The notes under the pieces: model-generated | The model's database searches: none | What the model was told of the DNA's origin: nothing | Seen by the model: only the letters and a program-made list of their open reading frames with translations | Translations under genes and position numbers: made by a program | Origin: Nitrosomonas sp. | Lineage (GTDB): Bacteria > Pseudomonadota > Gammaproteobacteria > Burkholderiales > Nitrosomonadaceae | Length of the DNA: 64,000 nucleotides | Assembly: GCF_019752095.1 (NCBI RefSeq) | Contig: NZ_JAIEMO010000008.1 | Coordinates: forward strand, 1-64,000 | Direction: 5' to 3' | In this document: in pieces, positions 34,258 through 43,499 of the stretch | Layout: each line of letters begins with the position of its first letter | Position numbering within the stretch: the first letter of the stretch is position 1

Positions 34258-34791
34258 ATGATCATAAAAAATAAAACTATCGTTGCGGACGATTGGACGG
34301 TCTTACGGTTAAAGGAACAAGATACAGCTGAGAGCGCGATAGTTGTGCCAGGGAAAGTCATTGTTCCGCTAAAAGTATGGCAAGCTCAGCGCGAAACGTT
34401 ACAGCAGCGCAAAGACATTGGTGTTTGGCTGGCTAGTGATGAGTGCCCGGAAGATTTAAAGGATGATGTACACAGGTTTACTGTGATTGCAGTTGATTTT
34501 TCGAAATTTTCAGATGGTCGGGGGTATTCCATTGCTTATAATCTGCGCGCGCGGTTCGGTTATAAGGGAGAATTGCGGGCGATCGGTGATGTGCTGCGCG
34601 ATCAATTGTTTTACATGCAGCGTGTCGGTTTTGATGCTTTTGCGCCTCGTCCGGATCGAAAAATAGAAGATGCAATAAAGGGGCTCAGTGATTTCTCTGA
34701 GGTTTATCAGACTTCTTTTGATCCAGCCTTACCATTATTCCAGCGCACGCAACGCAAAGGGAATTCGACTGCAGGCACGTTCAATGAGTAA
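34258..34791 (+). CDS. DUF934-family protein of the sulfite reductase operon
   Basis: 177 residues, soluble, starting 5 nt after cysI. It has the family's central VIAVDFSKFSDGRGYSIAYNLR and RAIGDVLRDQLFYMQRVGFDAF segments. DUF934 proteins are found almost always between cysI and cysH in cysJ-less proteobacteria and are thought to help CysI, possibly as an electron-transfer or assembly partner; the mechanism is not established. It overlaps the start of cysH by 8 nt. Confidence 0.85.
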   Translation: MIIKNKTIVADDWTVLRLKEQDTAESAIVVPGKVIVPLKVWQAQRETLQQRKDIGVWLASDECPEDLKDDVHRFTVIAVDFSKFSDGRGYSIAYNLRARFGYKGELRAIGDVLRDQLFYMQRVGFDAFAPRPDRKIEDAIKGLSDFSEVYQTSFDPALPLFQRTQRKGNSTAGTFNE

Positions 34792-35482
34792 CTTGCAGCA
34801 TAGAGTTGATCAGGTTGTTGCGGTTCTGACTGAAATCGTGCGTGATTATGCACCTGTAGCATTTGCTAATAGCCTGGGTGCTGAAGATATGGTGCTTACG
34901 GACATCATCGATCGACATCATATCGAGATCGAAATGTTTAGTCTGGATACTGGGCGTTTGCCGCAGGAAACTTATGATTTGATGCAAACTGTGCAAGAGC
35001 GCTACAAAACTAAGTTGCGTATTTATTTTCCCAATGTGAAGCAGGTTGAAGCATACGTTGCAGAGCATGGTGTCAATGGCTTTTATCAAAGCGTTGATTT
35101 ACGTAAAAATTGCTGCTACATCCGTAAAGTGGAACCATTGCGTCGTGCCTTGCAGGGTAAGCGAGCATGGGTCACCGGAATTAGGCGTGAGCAGGCATCA
35201 ACTCGTGCAAACCTGAAAGTGTCCACTTACGATATGGACAATCGCATGCAAAAGGTTAATCCATTGCTGGAATGGACTAATGCGGAAGTTTGGGAGTATC
35301 TTAAACACTATGAAGTGCCTTATAACAAACTGCATGACAAATTTTATCCCAGTATCGGCTGCGCTCCCTGTACGCGCGCTATTACACCGGGAGAAGATAT
35401 ACGCTCCGGGCGCTGGTGGTGGGAAACTCCGGAAACCAAGGAATGCGGATTGCATGCCGACAAGGTAATCCAATCAAAATAG
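34784..35482 (+). CDS. cysH: Adenylyl-sulfate (APS) reductase, Fe-S type
   Basis: I start at ATG 34784, overlapping the DUF934 stop; the frame is open from 34688 but the extra residues are not family-like. 232 residues. Cys110-Cys111 (RKNCCYIRK) and Cys193/Cys196 (GCAPC) are the four [4Fe-4S] ligands that mark APS-using enzymes. The catalytic Cys221 is in KECGLHA. SLDTGRLP is the nucleotide-binding segment. It produces sulfite from APS with thioredoxin. No ATP sulfurylase gene is in the window. Confidence 0.92.
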   Translation: MSNLQHRVDQVVAVLTEIVRDYAPVAFANSLGAEDMVLTDIIDRHHIEIEMFSLDTGRLPQETYDLMQTVQERYKTKLRIYFPNVKQVEAYVAEHGVNGFYQSVDLRKNCCYIRKVEPLRRALQGKRAWVTGIRREQASTRANLKVSTYDMDNRMQKVNPLLEWTNAEVWEYLKHYEVPYNKLHDKFYPSIGCAPCTRAITPGEDIRSGRWWWETPETKECGLHADKVIQSK

Positions 35483-35740
35483 CTGCGATTATTAGTAACG
35501 CCCTATCTGTTTTTGTCAGAGCAATCTATCTAGGATTTGCACAAATTATTATTTGTTGAGAAAAAGCGAATGAGTCATCACGCCTATCTGGCTAATCTTG
35601 AGGGGATTCCATACCTGGTCGTGGCGATTACAAGATAGATCTGGTAGATTTTCTCTATTCCTGATCTACGCATATAAAACACATTATGTTGTTGATACAA
35701 TGGGAACTGTTAGGAAAATAATAAATCGAGTCAACGCAAT

Positions 35741-36181
35741 ATGAATATAATCAATCATTCAGATCTGAAACTAAATGGATGCACTATTCTGGTGGTGGAG
35801 GATAATGAATTGAATCAACAGGTGGCCCAAGGGCTACTCGAATATAATGGGGCTGTTGTATCTATTGCAGGTAACGGACAAGAAGCGCTGGATAAGTTGA
35901 GTAAGGAAAATTTTGATTGTGTATTGATGGATATTCAGATGCCTGTTATGGATGGTTTAGAGGCTACTAAGATGATTCGGGCTAATCCGCAGTGGTCCAA
36001 TATGCCGATTATCGCGGTAACGGCCCATGCAGATCAGCGCTATAAGGATTCATGTCGGAGCGTTGGTATGAATGACTTTTTAATCAAGCCAATTGATCCA
36101 GAACAGCTAGTCAGAATCATATTAAAGTGGCTGCTATCAGAACGAGCGGTTATGAACGGTTGTGGAAATTCAAAGTTTTGA
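35741..36181 (+). CDS. Stand-alone response-regulator receiver protein
   Basis: 146 residues, one receiver domain and nothing else. Acidic pocket Glu20-Asp21, phospho-acceptor Asp64 (VLMDIQMP), Thr94 (AVTAHA) and Lys116 (LIKPID) are all intact. The extended hybrid-kinase-like sequence (VVEDNELNQQVAQGLLEYNGA) resembles receivers from hybrid histidine kinases that hand phosphate to Hpt domains. An Hpt protein is encoded 3.6 kb downstream, after the large oxidoreductase. No histidine kinase is adjacent. Confidence 0.9.
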   Translation: MNIINHSDLKLNGCTILVVEDNELNQQVAQGLLEYNGAVVSIAGNGQEALDKLSKENFDCVLMDIQMPVMDGLEATKMIRANPQWSNMPIIAVTAHADQRYKDSCRSVGMNDFLIKPIDPEQLVRIILKWLLSERAVMNGCGNSKF

Positions 36182-36261
36182 ATTTAGGCGGACAATATTG
36201 CTGCAGATCATGATGGCTTATTTTCCCATTGTAATAAAATAATTAATAAATATACGGAATT

Positions 36262-39200
36262 ATGACAAAAATGGATGCAACGTTTCACACTCGACAGGAA
36301 ACAATGGCTACTTTATCAAATTTTAACTTTGACTTCACAATCGCTGATCTTTATCGTCGCGATGGCTTGGTTAGATTGGATGAGGTATTTCTGGAGTTTC
36401 TTCGCACCGGTGATGAGGCATTATATGAAAAACTGGTACATGCGCGTGTGCATCCTGATGATTTGTTACCCAAAGACGAGTCTGCATTGTTAATTGAGAT
36501 TGCGCCTTGGTTGGAAGACTTTGTTGCTCGGTTGTTTAACATTGAGAATGAAGTGCAACAATTAGCAGCACAACATCATGAACTAGCTCCACTGTATTTT
36601 TGCAAGCGGCAATTTGTACAACGCCGAGCCAGGGGGAAAGTTAGTGATGAAGAATTGGCTGGCATTGATGGATTGACTCTTGAAAAGGAACTTGCTGCAG
36701 AATTTGGTGAAGCTTTCTCTGAATTGGTTTTTGCTACTAAAGTAACGCAGTGGATGGATGCGGAGGCGGATAATGAATCCCAGTTGAACAAAGCGCTTCA
36801 CTATGCTGCTTGGGCACTACGAACACCGGCTGGACAGCAACGTACGCAGCAAGGTATTTTATTTAAGTCACCTGCCAAATTGGATTTTCAGCATCTGTTG
36901 TCGCTAGAAACGGATGAGTCGGCAGGGTATCCGGTGCATCGGCTTGGTCATTTGCGTGAACGCAATGGTTTTGCGTTGACCGATAATGGAACGGATCTGA
37001 TGGGGGCACTTGATGAAGCTAATTACTGCATCTGGTGTCATGAGCAAGGTAAGGATTCATGCTCTAAGGGTTTGATGCAGAAATCTAAATCACCGGATGA
37101 GCCTCCTGCTTTCAAACGCAGTGAGTTGGGCGCACTGCTCGCGGGTTGTCCGCTGGAAGAGCGCATTTCCGAATTTCATAAACTCAAAACACAAGGCGTC
37201 GCAGTAGGCAGTTTGGCCATGATCGCACTGGATAATCCGATGTGTGCCGGAACTGGTCATCGCATTTGTAATGATTGCATGAAATCATGTATTTATCAGA
37301 AGCAAGAGCCGGTTGATATCCCTCAGGCTGAGACACGAACGCTGAAAGACGTGCTGGCATTGCCATGGGGATTTGAAATTTATAGTTTACTGACACGCTG
37401 GAATCCTTTGAACTTACATAGACCGGTGCCGAAGTCGCCATCCGGCCGCAAGGTGCTGGTAGTCGGCATGGGGCCGGCCGGATATACGCTGGCGCATCAT
37501 TTAATGAATGAAGGCCACACGGTGGTGGGCATTGACGGGCTTAAGATTGAATTTTTGCCGGAAGAGATATCAGGGGTGAATTTAAAGGGTGAACGGGTGC
37601 CATTTCAGGCGATCCGGCTGGCTAGTACGCTAGAAGAAAACTTGGAGCAGCGTATGCCGGGTGGTTTTGGTGGGGTGGCAGAATATGGAATTACTGTGCG
37701 TTGGAATAAAAACTTTCTCAAATTGATTCGGTTGTTGCTGGAACGCAGAGAAGAATTTGCATTGTTTGGAGGTGTGCGTTTTGGCGGCACGTTGACTGCC
37801 GATGATGCATTTGCTATGGGATTTGACCATATTGCTCTAGCTGCAGGGGCTGGACGACCCACTGTGCTGGATATGCCGAACGGGTTAGCGCGTGGGGTGC
37901 GTGCCGCATCGGATTTCTTGATGGGCTTGCAACTTACGGGTGCTGCGCAGAACGATTCGATTGCGAACATGCAATTACGTTTGCCTGTGGTGGTTATTGG
38001 TGGTGGGTTGACGGCCATTGATACAGCAACTGAAGCGCTGGCATATTATCCAGTTCAGGTGGAAAAATTTCTGCAGCGCTATGAAATAATGGCAGTAGTG
38101 CAAGGTGAAGCTGCGATTCGTGAAGCGTGGGACGATGAGGAGCAAGAAATTGCTGACGAGCTTCTTAATCATGCACGAGCCATTCGGGCAGAACGTCGGG
38201 ATGCAGAAAAGGAGGGGCGTGCACCGCGTATCATCAATCTGCTGCAAGCTTGGGGCGGAGCGACGATAGCTTATCGGAAGCGCTTGATTGATAGTCCTTC
38301 TTATACGTTGAATCATGAAGAAGTGGAAAAGGCGCTGGAAGAAGGCATCTGGTTTGCTGAAGGAATGACGCCAGAGCGCGTTAATGTAGATCAATGGGGA
38401 CACACGCAATCGGTGCAATTTGGGGTGCAGAAACGGGATGAAACTGGACAATGGCAAAATGCGTGCAATGTAGAGTTGCCAGCACGTGCATTGTTGGTTG
38501 CTGCTGGTACCCAGCCTAATACAGTGCTGGCCCGGGAAGATGAAAAACTATTCAAACTCAACGGCCGTTATTTTGCTGCCTGCGATGAGGAAGGGAATCC
38601 AGTGCAACCTGTTTATGGTAACCCCAAACCAGAAACATCGATGGTGTTGCTCAGTCGTTATCGGGATGGCCAGGATGGCCGCTTTATCAGTTTTTTTGGT
38701 GATTTGCATCCATCCTATTCTGGGAATGTAGTGAAGGCGATGTCGAGTGCTAAGCAGGGTTATCCCGTGGTGCATCGGGTATTGGAGCGGGTTAAGCCAA
38801 AGTTGAATCAGTCGATACAGCAGTTTTTTGCAGGCTTGAATAATCAGCTACGTCCAACGGTTTATAAAATAGAGAGGCTTGCTCCCAATATCATTGAAGT
38901 GGTTGTGCATGCTCCAATGGCAGCAGAGCATTTTCAGCCGGGTCAATTTTATCGCTTTCAGAATTATGCAACGCTGGCAACAATTGCCGGGAATACTAGG
39001 CTGGCGATGGAGGGTTTGGCGCTGACAGGTGCATCGGTGGATAGCGAACGCGGATTGGTTTCACTCGTTGTTTTGGAAATGGGTGGATCTTCTAATTTGT
39101 GTGCGATGCTGAAACCGGGCGAGCCGGTTGTGCTGATGGGGCCTACCGGAACACCGACAGAAATCCCGGAGGATAAGACTGTGGTGTTAGTGGGTGGTGG

Positions 39201-39810
39201 TTTAGGCAATGCGGTGTTGTTTTCTATTGGGGCGGCCGCGCGTGCGGCCGGGTCGAAGGTGTTATATTTTGCTGGTTATAAGAAATTGGTCGATCGATAT
39301 AAAGTGGCTGAAATCGAGGCCGCAGCAGACATTGTCGTATGGTGCTGCGATGAATCGCCAGGTTTTACAGCTACGCGCCCTCAGGATAAAAGTTATGTAG
39401 GAAATATCGTGCAAGCAATGGTGGCTTATGCCAGTGGTGAATTAGGTGTGCAACCGGTGGCGCTGACTGAAGCCGATCATATTATTGCAATCGGCTCAGA
39501 TCGCATGATGGCTGCTGTCGGACTAGCTCGTCATAACCAGTTGAAGCCTTACTTGAAAGCAGATCATTTTGCAATTGGCTCGATTAACTCGCCAATGCAG
39601 TGCATGATGAAAGAGATTTGCGCGCAATGCCTGCAACCGCATCAGGATCCGGAAACAGGAAAAATTACGTATGTGTTTTCTTGCTTCAATCAAGATCAAC
39701 CTTTGGATCAAGTGGATTTCTCGGGATTGAATACACGTCTGCGCCAAAATACTGTGCAAGAAAAACTAACAAATCGATGGGTTGATCGTTGTTTAAAAAA
39801 CGGAGTCTGA
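36262..39810 (+). CDS. Large flavin/Fe-S NAD(P) oxidoreductase resembling fused NfnB-NfnA
   Basis: 1182 residues. About 1-250: unrecognised. About 250-345: Fe-S domain with C256, C259, C267 and C328, C336, C339, C343. About 395-790: GltD/NfnB-like module with two dinucleotide folds (VVGMGPAGYTLA from 401, VVVIGGGLTAID from 576) and a charged helical insert (about 620-700). About 865-1110: ferredoxin-NADP-reductase/PyrK-like module (FQPGQFYRFQ, VVLVGGGLGNAVLFS) ending in a cluster motif C1114, C1120, C1123, C1141. The order matches the large and small subunits of the bifurcating NADH-dependent ferredoxin:NADP oxidoreductase joined in one chain. The exact reaction is unproven. It is followed by an Hpt gene and pntAB. 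Confidence 0.75.
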   Translation: MTKMDATFHTRQETMATLSNFNFDFTIADLYRRDGLVRLDEVFLEFLRTGDEALYEKLVHARVHPDDLLPKDESALLIEIAPWLEDFVARLFNIENEVQQLAAQHHELAPLYFCKRQFVQRRARGKVSDEELAGIDGLTLEKELAAEFGEAFSELVFATKVTQWMDAEADNESQLNKALHYAAWALRTPAGQQRTQQGILFKSPAKLDFQHLLSLETDESAGYPVHRLGHLRERNGFALTDNGTDLMGALDEANYCIWCHEQGKDSCSKGLMQKSKSPDEPPAFKRSELGALLAGCPLEERISEFHKLKTQGVAVGSLAMIALDNPMCAGTGHRICNDCMKSCIYQKQEPVDIPQAETRTLKDVLALPWGFEIYSLLTRWNPLNLHRPVPKSPSGRKVLVVGMGPAGYTLAHHLMNEGHTVVGIDGLKIEFLPEEISGVNLKGERVPFQAIRLASTLEENLEQRMPGGFGGVAEYGITVRWNKNFLKLIRLLLERREEFALFGGVRFGGTLTADDAFAMGFDHIALAAGAGRPTVLDMPNGLARGVRAASDFLMGLQLTGAAQNDSIANMQLRLPVVVIGGGLTAIDTATEALAYYPVQVEKFLQRYEIMAVVQGEAAIREAWDDEEQEIADELLNHARAIRAERRDAEKEGRAPRIINLLQAWGGATIAYRKRLIDSPSYTLNHEEVEKALEEGIWFAEGMTPERVNVDQWGHTQSVQFGVQKRDETGQWQNACNVELPARALLVAAGTQPNTVLAREDEKLFKLNGRYFAACDEEGNPVQPVYGNPKPETSMVLLSRYRDGQDGRFISFFGDLHPSYSGNVVKAMSSAKQGYPVVHRVLERVKPKLNQSIQQFFAGLNNQLRPTVYKIERLAPNIIEVVVHAPMAAEHFQPGQFYRFQNYATLATIAGNTRLAMEGLALTGASVDSERGLVSLVVLEMGGSSNLCAMLKPGEPVVLMGPTGTPTEIPEDKTVVLVGGGLGNAVLFSIGAAARAAGSKVLYFAGYKKLVDRYKVAEIEAAADIVVWCCDESPGFTATRPQDKSYVGNIVQAMVAYASGELGVQPVALTEADHIIAIGSDRMMAAVGLARHNQLKPYLKADHFAIGSINSPMQCMMKEICAQCLQPHQDPETGKITYVFSCFNQDQPLDQVDFSGLNTRLRQNTVQEKLTNRWVDRCLKNGV

Positions 39811-39816
39811 GCTGTA

Positions 39817-40203
39817 GTGATTAATGAAGCAGAAGAAGGATCGTTACCGGATGCGCCATTGCCGGTTGATATCGCAAAAATGCGTCTGATGTTTCATGAC
39901 AATTCTGTGCTAGTACGAAAGTTTTGTCTTAAATTTATTGAGGTTGCCAATGACACGCTTTCGGAAATGGAAGTGGCACAGACTGAAAAGGATCTGCCAG
40001 CACTGAGTTGTTTAGGTCATAAATTAAAATCTTCAGCAAGAACAATCGGCGCCTTAAGTTTCGCTGATTTATGCGAGGCGCTTGAGGAAGCGAGCGCCAA
40101 TAATAATTGGTCCGATGCGGAAGCATTGCTGGCAAAGATTCCACTTTTGTTGAAGCAGATTACACAACAACTAGAACATGAATTTAGTGAATTGAGCGAA
40201 TAA
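39817..40203 (+). CDS. Histidine phosphotransfer (Hpt) protein
   Basis: 128 residues, GTG start 6 nt after the oxidoreductase stop, with GGAG at 39802-39805. The four-helix Hpt domain has phospho-accepting His68 in LGHKLKSSARTIG. It would shuttle phosphate between a hybrid kinase and a receiver, most obviously the one at 35741. It is in the same transcription unit as the oxidoreductase by spacing. Confidence 0.85.
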   Translation: MINEAEEGSLPDAPLPVDIAKMRLMFHDNSVLVRKFCLKFIEVANDTLSEMEVAQTEKDLPALSCLGHKLKSSARTIGALSFADLCEALEEASANNNWSDAEALLAKIPLLLKQITQQLEHEFSELSE

Positions 40204-40502
40204 GGCGCTAGGCAGAAACCTTTCTGGTCATTTTTCTTCGACGATTCAAATTTTTTTATCGAGAACTTGATAAGAAGCATAGTAATTGGATATTCATCCA
40301 TACATCTTGATCCTTTTATTGGGTGTGAGCTTAATCGCTACAAGAAATTGTCTGTATAACCTAAGATCACGCCATATCAAGTTTTTCCTGATCCATTTAA
40401 TGCATTACGCGCAAATTGATTTATAATCCACTATTCATTAAAAATTTAAACTCAATATTAGTTTTATCTGCAAACAGATAGGTAAGAAAAGGGAGATTAT
40501 CA
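40204..40502 (+). other. Intergenic region upstream of pntAA
   Basis: 299 nt with no gene. A perfect -10-like TATAAT at 40422-40427 lies 75 nt before the pntAA start but lacks a good -35 partner. I see no terminator hairpin after the Hpt gene. Confidence 0.35.
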
Positions 40503-41630
40503 ATGCATATAGGCATACCAGCAGAGATTCGCGGTGGAGAAACGCGTGTGGCAGCCACACCGGAGACCGTGAAAAAATATACTGCCAAGGGTGTTCATAA
40601 GGTTTCAGTCCAGCTAGGTGCCGGTGCTGGTGCCAGTATTCCGGACTCAGCCTATCAAGAGGCGGGCGCAACGATAGTGACTGATGTGGCTGAATTGTAT
40701 GCGCAATCGCAAATTGTACTCAAAGTGCGTGGCCCGGAGTCCAGTGAATTAGCGATGATGCGAAAGGATGCGGTATTGTTGGGGTTGTTGTCGCCGCATC
40801 AAAAGGATGGTGTGGATGCACTAGCACAGCATGGATTGACTGCATTTGCGATGGAGAAATTGCCGCGGATTTCTCGTGCGCAAAATATGGATGTTTTGTC
40901 GTCACAAGCAAACATTGCGGGCTACAAAGCGGTGATTGTGGCAGCAAATGTCTATCAAAAATTCTTTCCTATGCTGATGACGGCAGCTGGTACTGTGAAA
41001 GCGGCACGAGTTCTAATCCTGGGTGCAGGTGTTGCTGGATTGCAGGCCATTGCAACTGCCAAGAGATTGGGTGCAGTGGTTGAAGCTTTCGATGTGCGAC
41101 CAGCAGTTAAGGAGCAGGTAGAGAGTCTGGGTGCCAAGTTTGTGGAAGTGCCACTCAGTGATGAAGAAAAAGCCAAAGCTGAAACAGCGGGCGGGTATGC
41201 GGCGGAAATGTCGGATGATTATAAGCGGCGGCAAGGAGACTTGGTCCATGAGCGCGCGGTTTTGGCAGATATCATTATTACAACCGCGTTAATTCCGGGT
41301 CGCCCAGCGCCCGTTTTGGTCAAAGAGGAAACCGTGCAGGCGATGAAGCCAGGTTCTGTCATTGTCGACATGGCAGTTGAAGCAGGTGGTAATTGCCCAT
41401 TATCCGAATTAAATAAGAATGTGTTTAAACATGGTGTGCATCTGATTGGAATTGCGAATCTTCCTGGTTTGGTGGCGGCCGACGCTAGTGCATTATATGC
41501 ACGGAATCTGATGAATTTTCTTAACTTGATGCTTGATCAGGAAAATGATGCATTGAAAATAGACCGCTCAGATGAAGTTATTGCGGGAACATTGCTATGT
41601 GCAGGTGGGGAAGTCATCGGAAAGTCATAA
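40503..41630 (+). CDS. pntAA: NAD(P) transhydrogenase, alpha subunit part 1 (NAD-binding)
   Basis: 375 residues, soluble domain I. The N-terminal MHIGIPAEIRGGETRVAATPETV and the Rossmann VLILGAGVAGLQAIATAKRLGA with the downstream acidic residue (FDVRP) bind NAD(H). In this three-gene form the alpha chain is split: the membrane part is encoded by the next gene. Together with PntB the enzyme uses the proton gradient to drive hydride transfer from NADH to NADP. Confidence 0.94.
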   Translation: MHIGIPAEIRGGETRVAATPETVKKYTAKGVHKVSVQLGAGAGASIPDSAYQEAGATIVTDVAELYAQSQIVLKVRGPESSELAMMRKDAVLLGLLSPHQKDGVDALAQHGLTAFAMEKLPRISRAQNMDVLSSQANIAGYKAVIVAANVYQKFFPMLMTAAGTVKAARVLILGAGVAGLQAIATAKRLGAVVEAFDVRPAVKEQVESLGAKFVEVPLSDEEKAKAETAGGYAAEMSDDYKRRQGDLVHERAVLADIIITTALIPGRPAPVLVKEETVQAMKPGSVIVDMAVEAGGNCPLSELNKNVFKHGVHLIGIANLPGLVAADASALYARNLMNFLNLMLDQENDALKIDRSDEVIAGTLLCAGGEVIGKS

Positions 41631-41709
41631 TCTCAACGATAACTAAGAAAGACGCTTTATCAGTTGCTGCATAGAGAAAGTACAGTTAACGAATTTTAAA
41701 GGAGTAAAT

Positions 41710-42018
41710 ATGATTGGTGAAATTGATCCGGTTATTATCAATCTAACGGTTTTTGTGCTGGCAGTTTTTGTTGGCTATCATGTTGTGTGGAATGTTACAC
41801 CGGCTTTGCATACCCCTCTGATGTCAGTGACTAACGCTATTTCCGGTATTATTCTTGTTGGCGCAATGTTGGCTGCGGGGCCAACGGAGACCGACTGGGG
41901 CGTTTGGTTAGGTGCTGCTGCAGTTACGCTGGCAGCAATCAATGTTTTTGGTGGGTTTCTGGTGAGTCAACGGATGCTGGAAATGTTCAAGAGAAAAGAT
42001 AAAAAAGGAAACGCGTAA
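41710..42018 (+). CDS. pntAB: NAD(P) transhydrogenase, alpha subunit part 2 (membrane)
   Basis: 102 residues with three membrane helices and short loops ([35 protein letters not shown]). It supplies the alpha-chain helices of the proton channel. It starts 79 nt after pntAA and abuts pntB directly (stop followed at once by ATG). Confidence 0.94.
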   Translation: MIGEIDPVIINLTVFVLAVFVGYHVVWNVTPALHTPLMSVTNAISGIILVGAMLAAGPTETDWGVWLGAAAVTLAAINVFGGFLVSQRMLEMFKRKDKKGNA

Positions 42019-43398
42019 ATGTCAGCCAATATGGTAGCACTTGCATATTTAGTTGCTTCAGTATTTTTTATACTTGCACTAAAAGGCCTAAGCTCGCCTG
42101 AATCAGCACGTCGTGGAAATTTGTTCGGTATGGTGGGCATGGCGATTGCGGTTGCCACAACTTTGACACTTACGCAGAACTGGCTTTTGATTTTGGGATG
42201 TATTGCGGTTGGAGGTACTATCGGCGCGATTGTGGCACAACGTGTGCAGATGACTGCAATGCCTGAATTGGTTGCCTTTATGCACTCACTGGTTGGTCTG
42301 GCGGCAGTATTTATTGCAATTGCAGCGATCAATAATCCGGTTTCTTTCGGGTTGCCTGCGATTTTGCCGGCAGGTAGTAAACTGGAATTGTTCTTGGGTA
42401 CTTTTATCGGCGCAATGACTTGGTCGGGTTCAGTTATTGCATTTCTGAAGTTGTCTGGCCGCATGAGCGGCACACCTATTGTTTTCAGTGGCCAGCATAT
42501 GCTTAATTTATTGCTGGCCATTGCCATGGTTGGATTTGGTTTGTGGTTCTTTTTTAGTGAGACGACGAACTGGACCGCGTTTATTGCTATGACTACAATT
42601 GCCTTCGTATTAGGATTTCTGATCATTATTCCTATTGGTGGCGCTGATATGCCGGTCGTGATATCGATGCTTAACTCATACTCTGGTTGGGCTGCAGCAG
42701 GCATTGGTTTTTCGTTAGGTAATCCGATGTTGATTATTGCCGGATCTTTGGTAGGTAGTTCAGGCGCTATTCTTTCTTATATCATGTGTAAAGCTATGAA
42801 TCGGCCATTTTTATCTGTTATATTGGGCGGTTTTGGCAGCGATGGCGGAGCAATTGTAGCTACGGATGGTACCCAGAAAACTCATCGTAGCGGAAGTGCA
42901 GAAGATGCAGCTTTCTTGATGGGTAATGCAGATAGTGTGATCATCATCCCTGGATATGGCTTGGCAGTTGCAAGGGCGCAGCACGCAGTCAAAGAATTGG
43001 CTGAGGTATTGCACAAAAAAGGAGTTAATGTTCGCTTTGCTATTCATCCGGTAGCCGGGCGTATGCCTGGACACATGAATGTATTATTGGCGGAAGCTGA
43101 AATTCCTTATGAGCAAGTCCAGGAAATGGAGGAAATAAATAGCGACTTTTCAAATACAGATGTCGTTTTGGTGTTAGGTGCAAATGATGTAGTAAACCCG
43201 GCAGCAAACGTTCCAGGCAGCCCCATCTATGGTATGCCGATATTAGATGCGCATAAGGCACGTACGGTTATGGTTGTAAAGCGCAGTATGGCGGTGGGTT
43301 ATGCTGGTCTTGATAATGATCTGTTCTATATGGATAAAACTATGATGATATTCGGAGATGCTAAGAAAGTCGTTGAGCATATGGTCAAGGCATTGTGA
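42019..43398 (+). CDS. pntB: NAD(P) transhydrogenase, beta subunit
   Basis: 459 residues. About eight to nine membrane helices with the conserved proton-path His in PELVAFMHSLVGLAA, then the NADP-binding domain III (GYGLAVARAQHA, GRMPGHMNVLLAEAEIPYE, VLVLGANDVVNPAA, VVKRSMAVGYAGLDN). Complete and of normal length. Confidence 0.95.
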   Translation: MSANMVALAYLVASVFFILALKGLSSPESARRGNLFGMVGMAIAVATTLTLTQNWLLILGCIAVGGTIGAIVAQRVQMTAMPELVAFMHSLVGLAAVFIAIAAINNPVSFGLPAILPAGSKLELFLGTFIGAMTWSGSVIAFLKLSGRMSGTPIVFSGQHMLNLLLAIAMVGFGLWFFFSETTNWTAFIAMTTIAFVLGFLIIIPIGGADMPVVISMLNSYSGWAAAGIGFSLGNPMLIIAGSLVGSSGAILSYIMCKAMNRPFLSVILGGFGSDGGAIVATDGTQKTHRSGSAEDAAFLMGNADSVIIIPGYGLAVARAQHAVKELAEVLHKKGVNVRFAIHPVAGRMPGHMNVLLAEAEIPYEQVQEMEEINSDFSNTDVVLVLGANDVVNPAANVPGSPIYGMPILDAHKARTVMVVKRSMAVGYAGLDNDLFYMDKTMMIFGDAKKVVEHMVKAL

Positions 43399-43436
43399 TA
43401 TGATATCCTGAAAAGCATTGACTATTTCTGGAATTG

Positions 43437-43464
43437 GAGAACAATTGCCTGAGCGGTTGTTCTC
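43437..43464. terminator. 12-bp hairpin between pntB and the EAL gene
   Basis: GAGAACAATTGC pairs with GCGGTTGTTCTC around a CTGA loop (two G-U pairs). It lies between two convergent genes, 39 nt from the pntB stop. No strong T tract exists on either side, so it may act only as an RNA end. Confidence 0.5.
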
Positions 43465-43499
43465 TGTCTAATATATTGAACGGCATTCATGATCTGGGA

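Noticed and set aside
37975..38457. 160-residue minus-strand frame inside the large oxidoreductase gene
   Set aside because: It is a shadow of a strongly supported coding frame, has no domain and no ribosome site.
36262..39810. Glutamate synthase small subunit
   Set aside because: The GltD-like part is only the middle third. The C-terminal PyrK/FNR module and its Cys cluster are not part of GltD, and no gltB is nearby.
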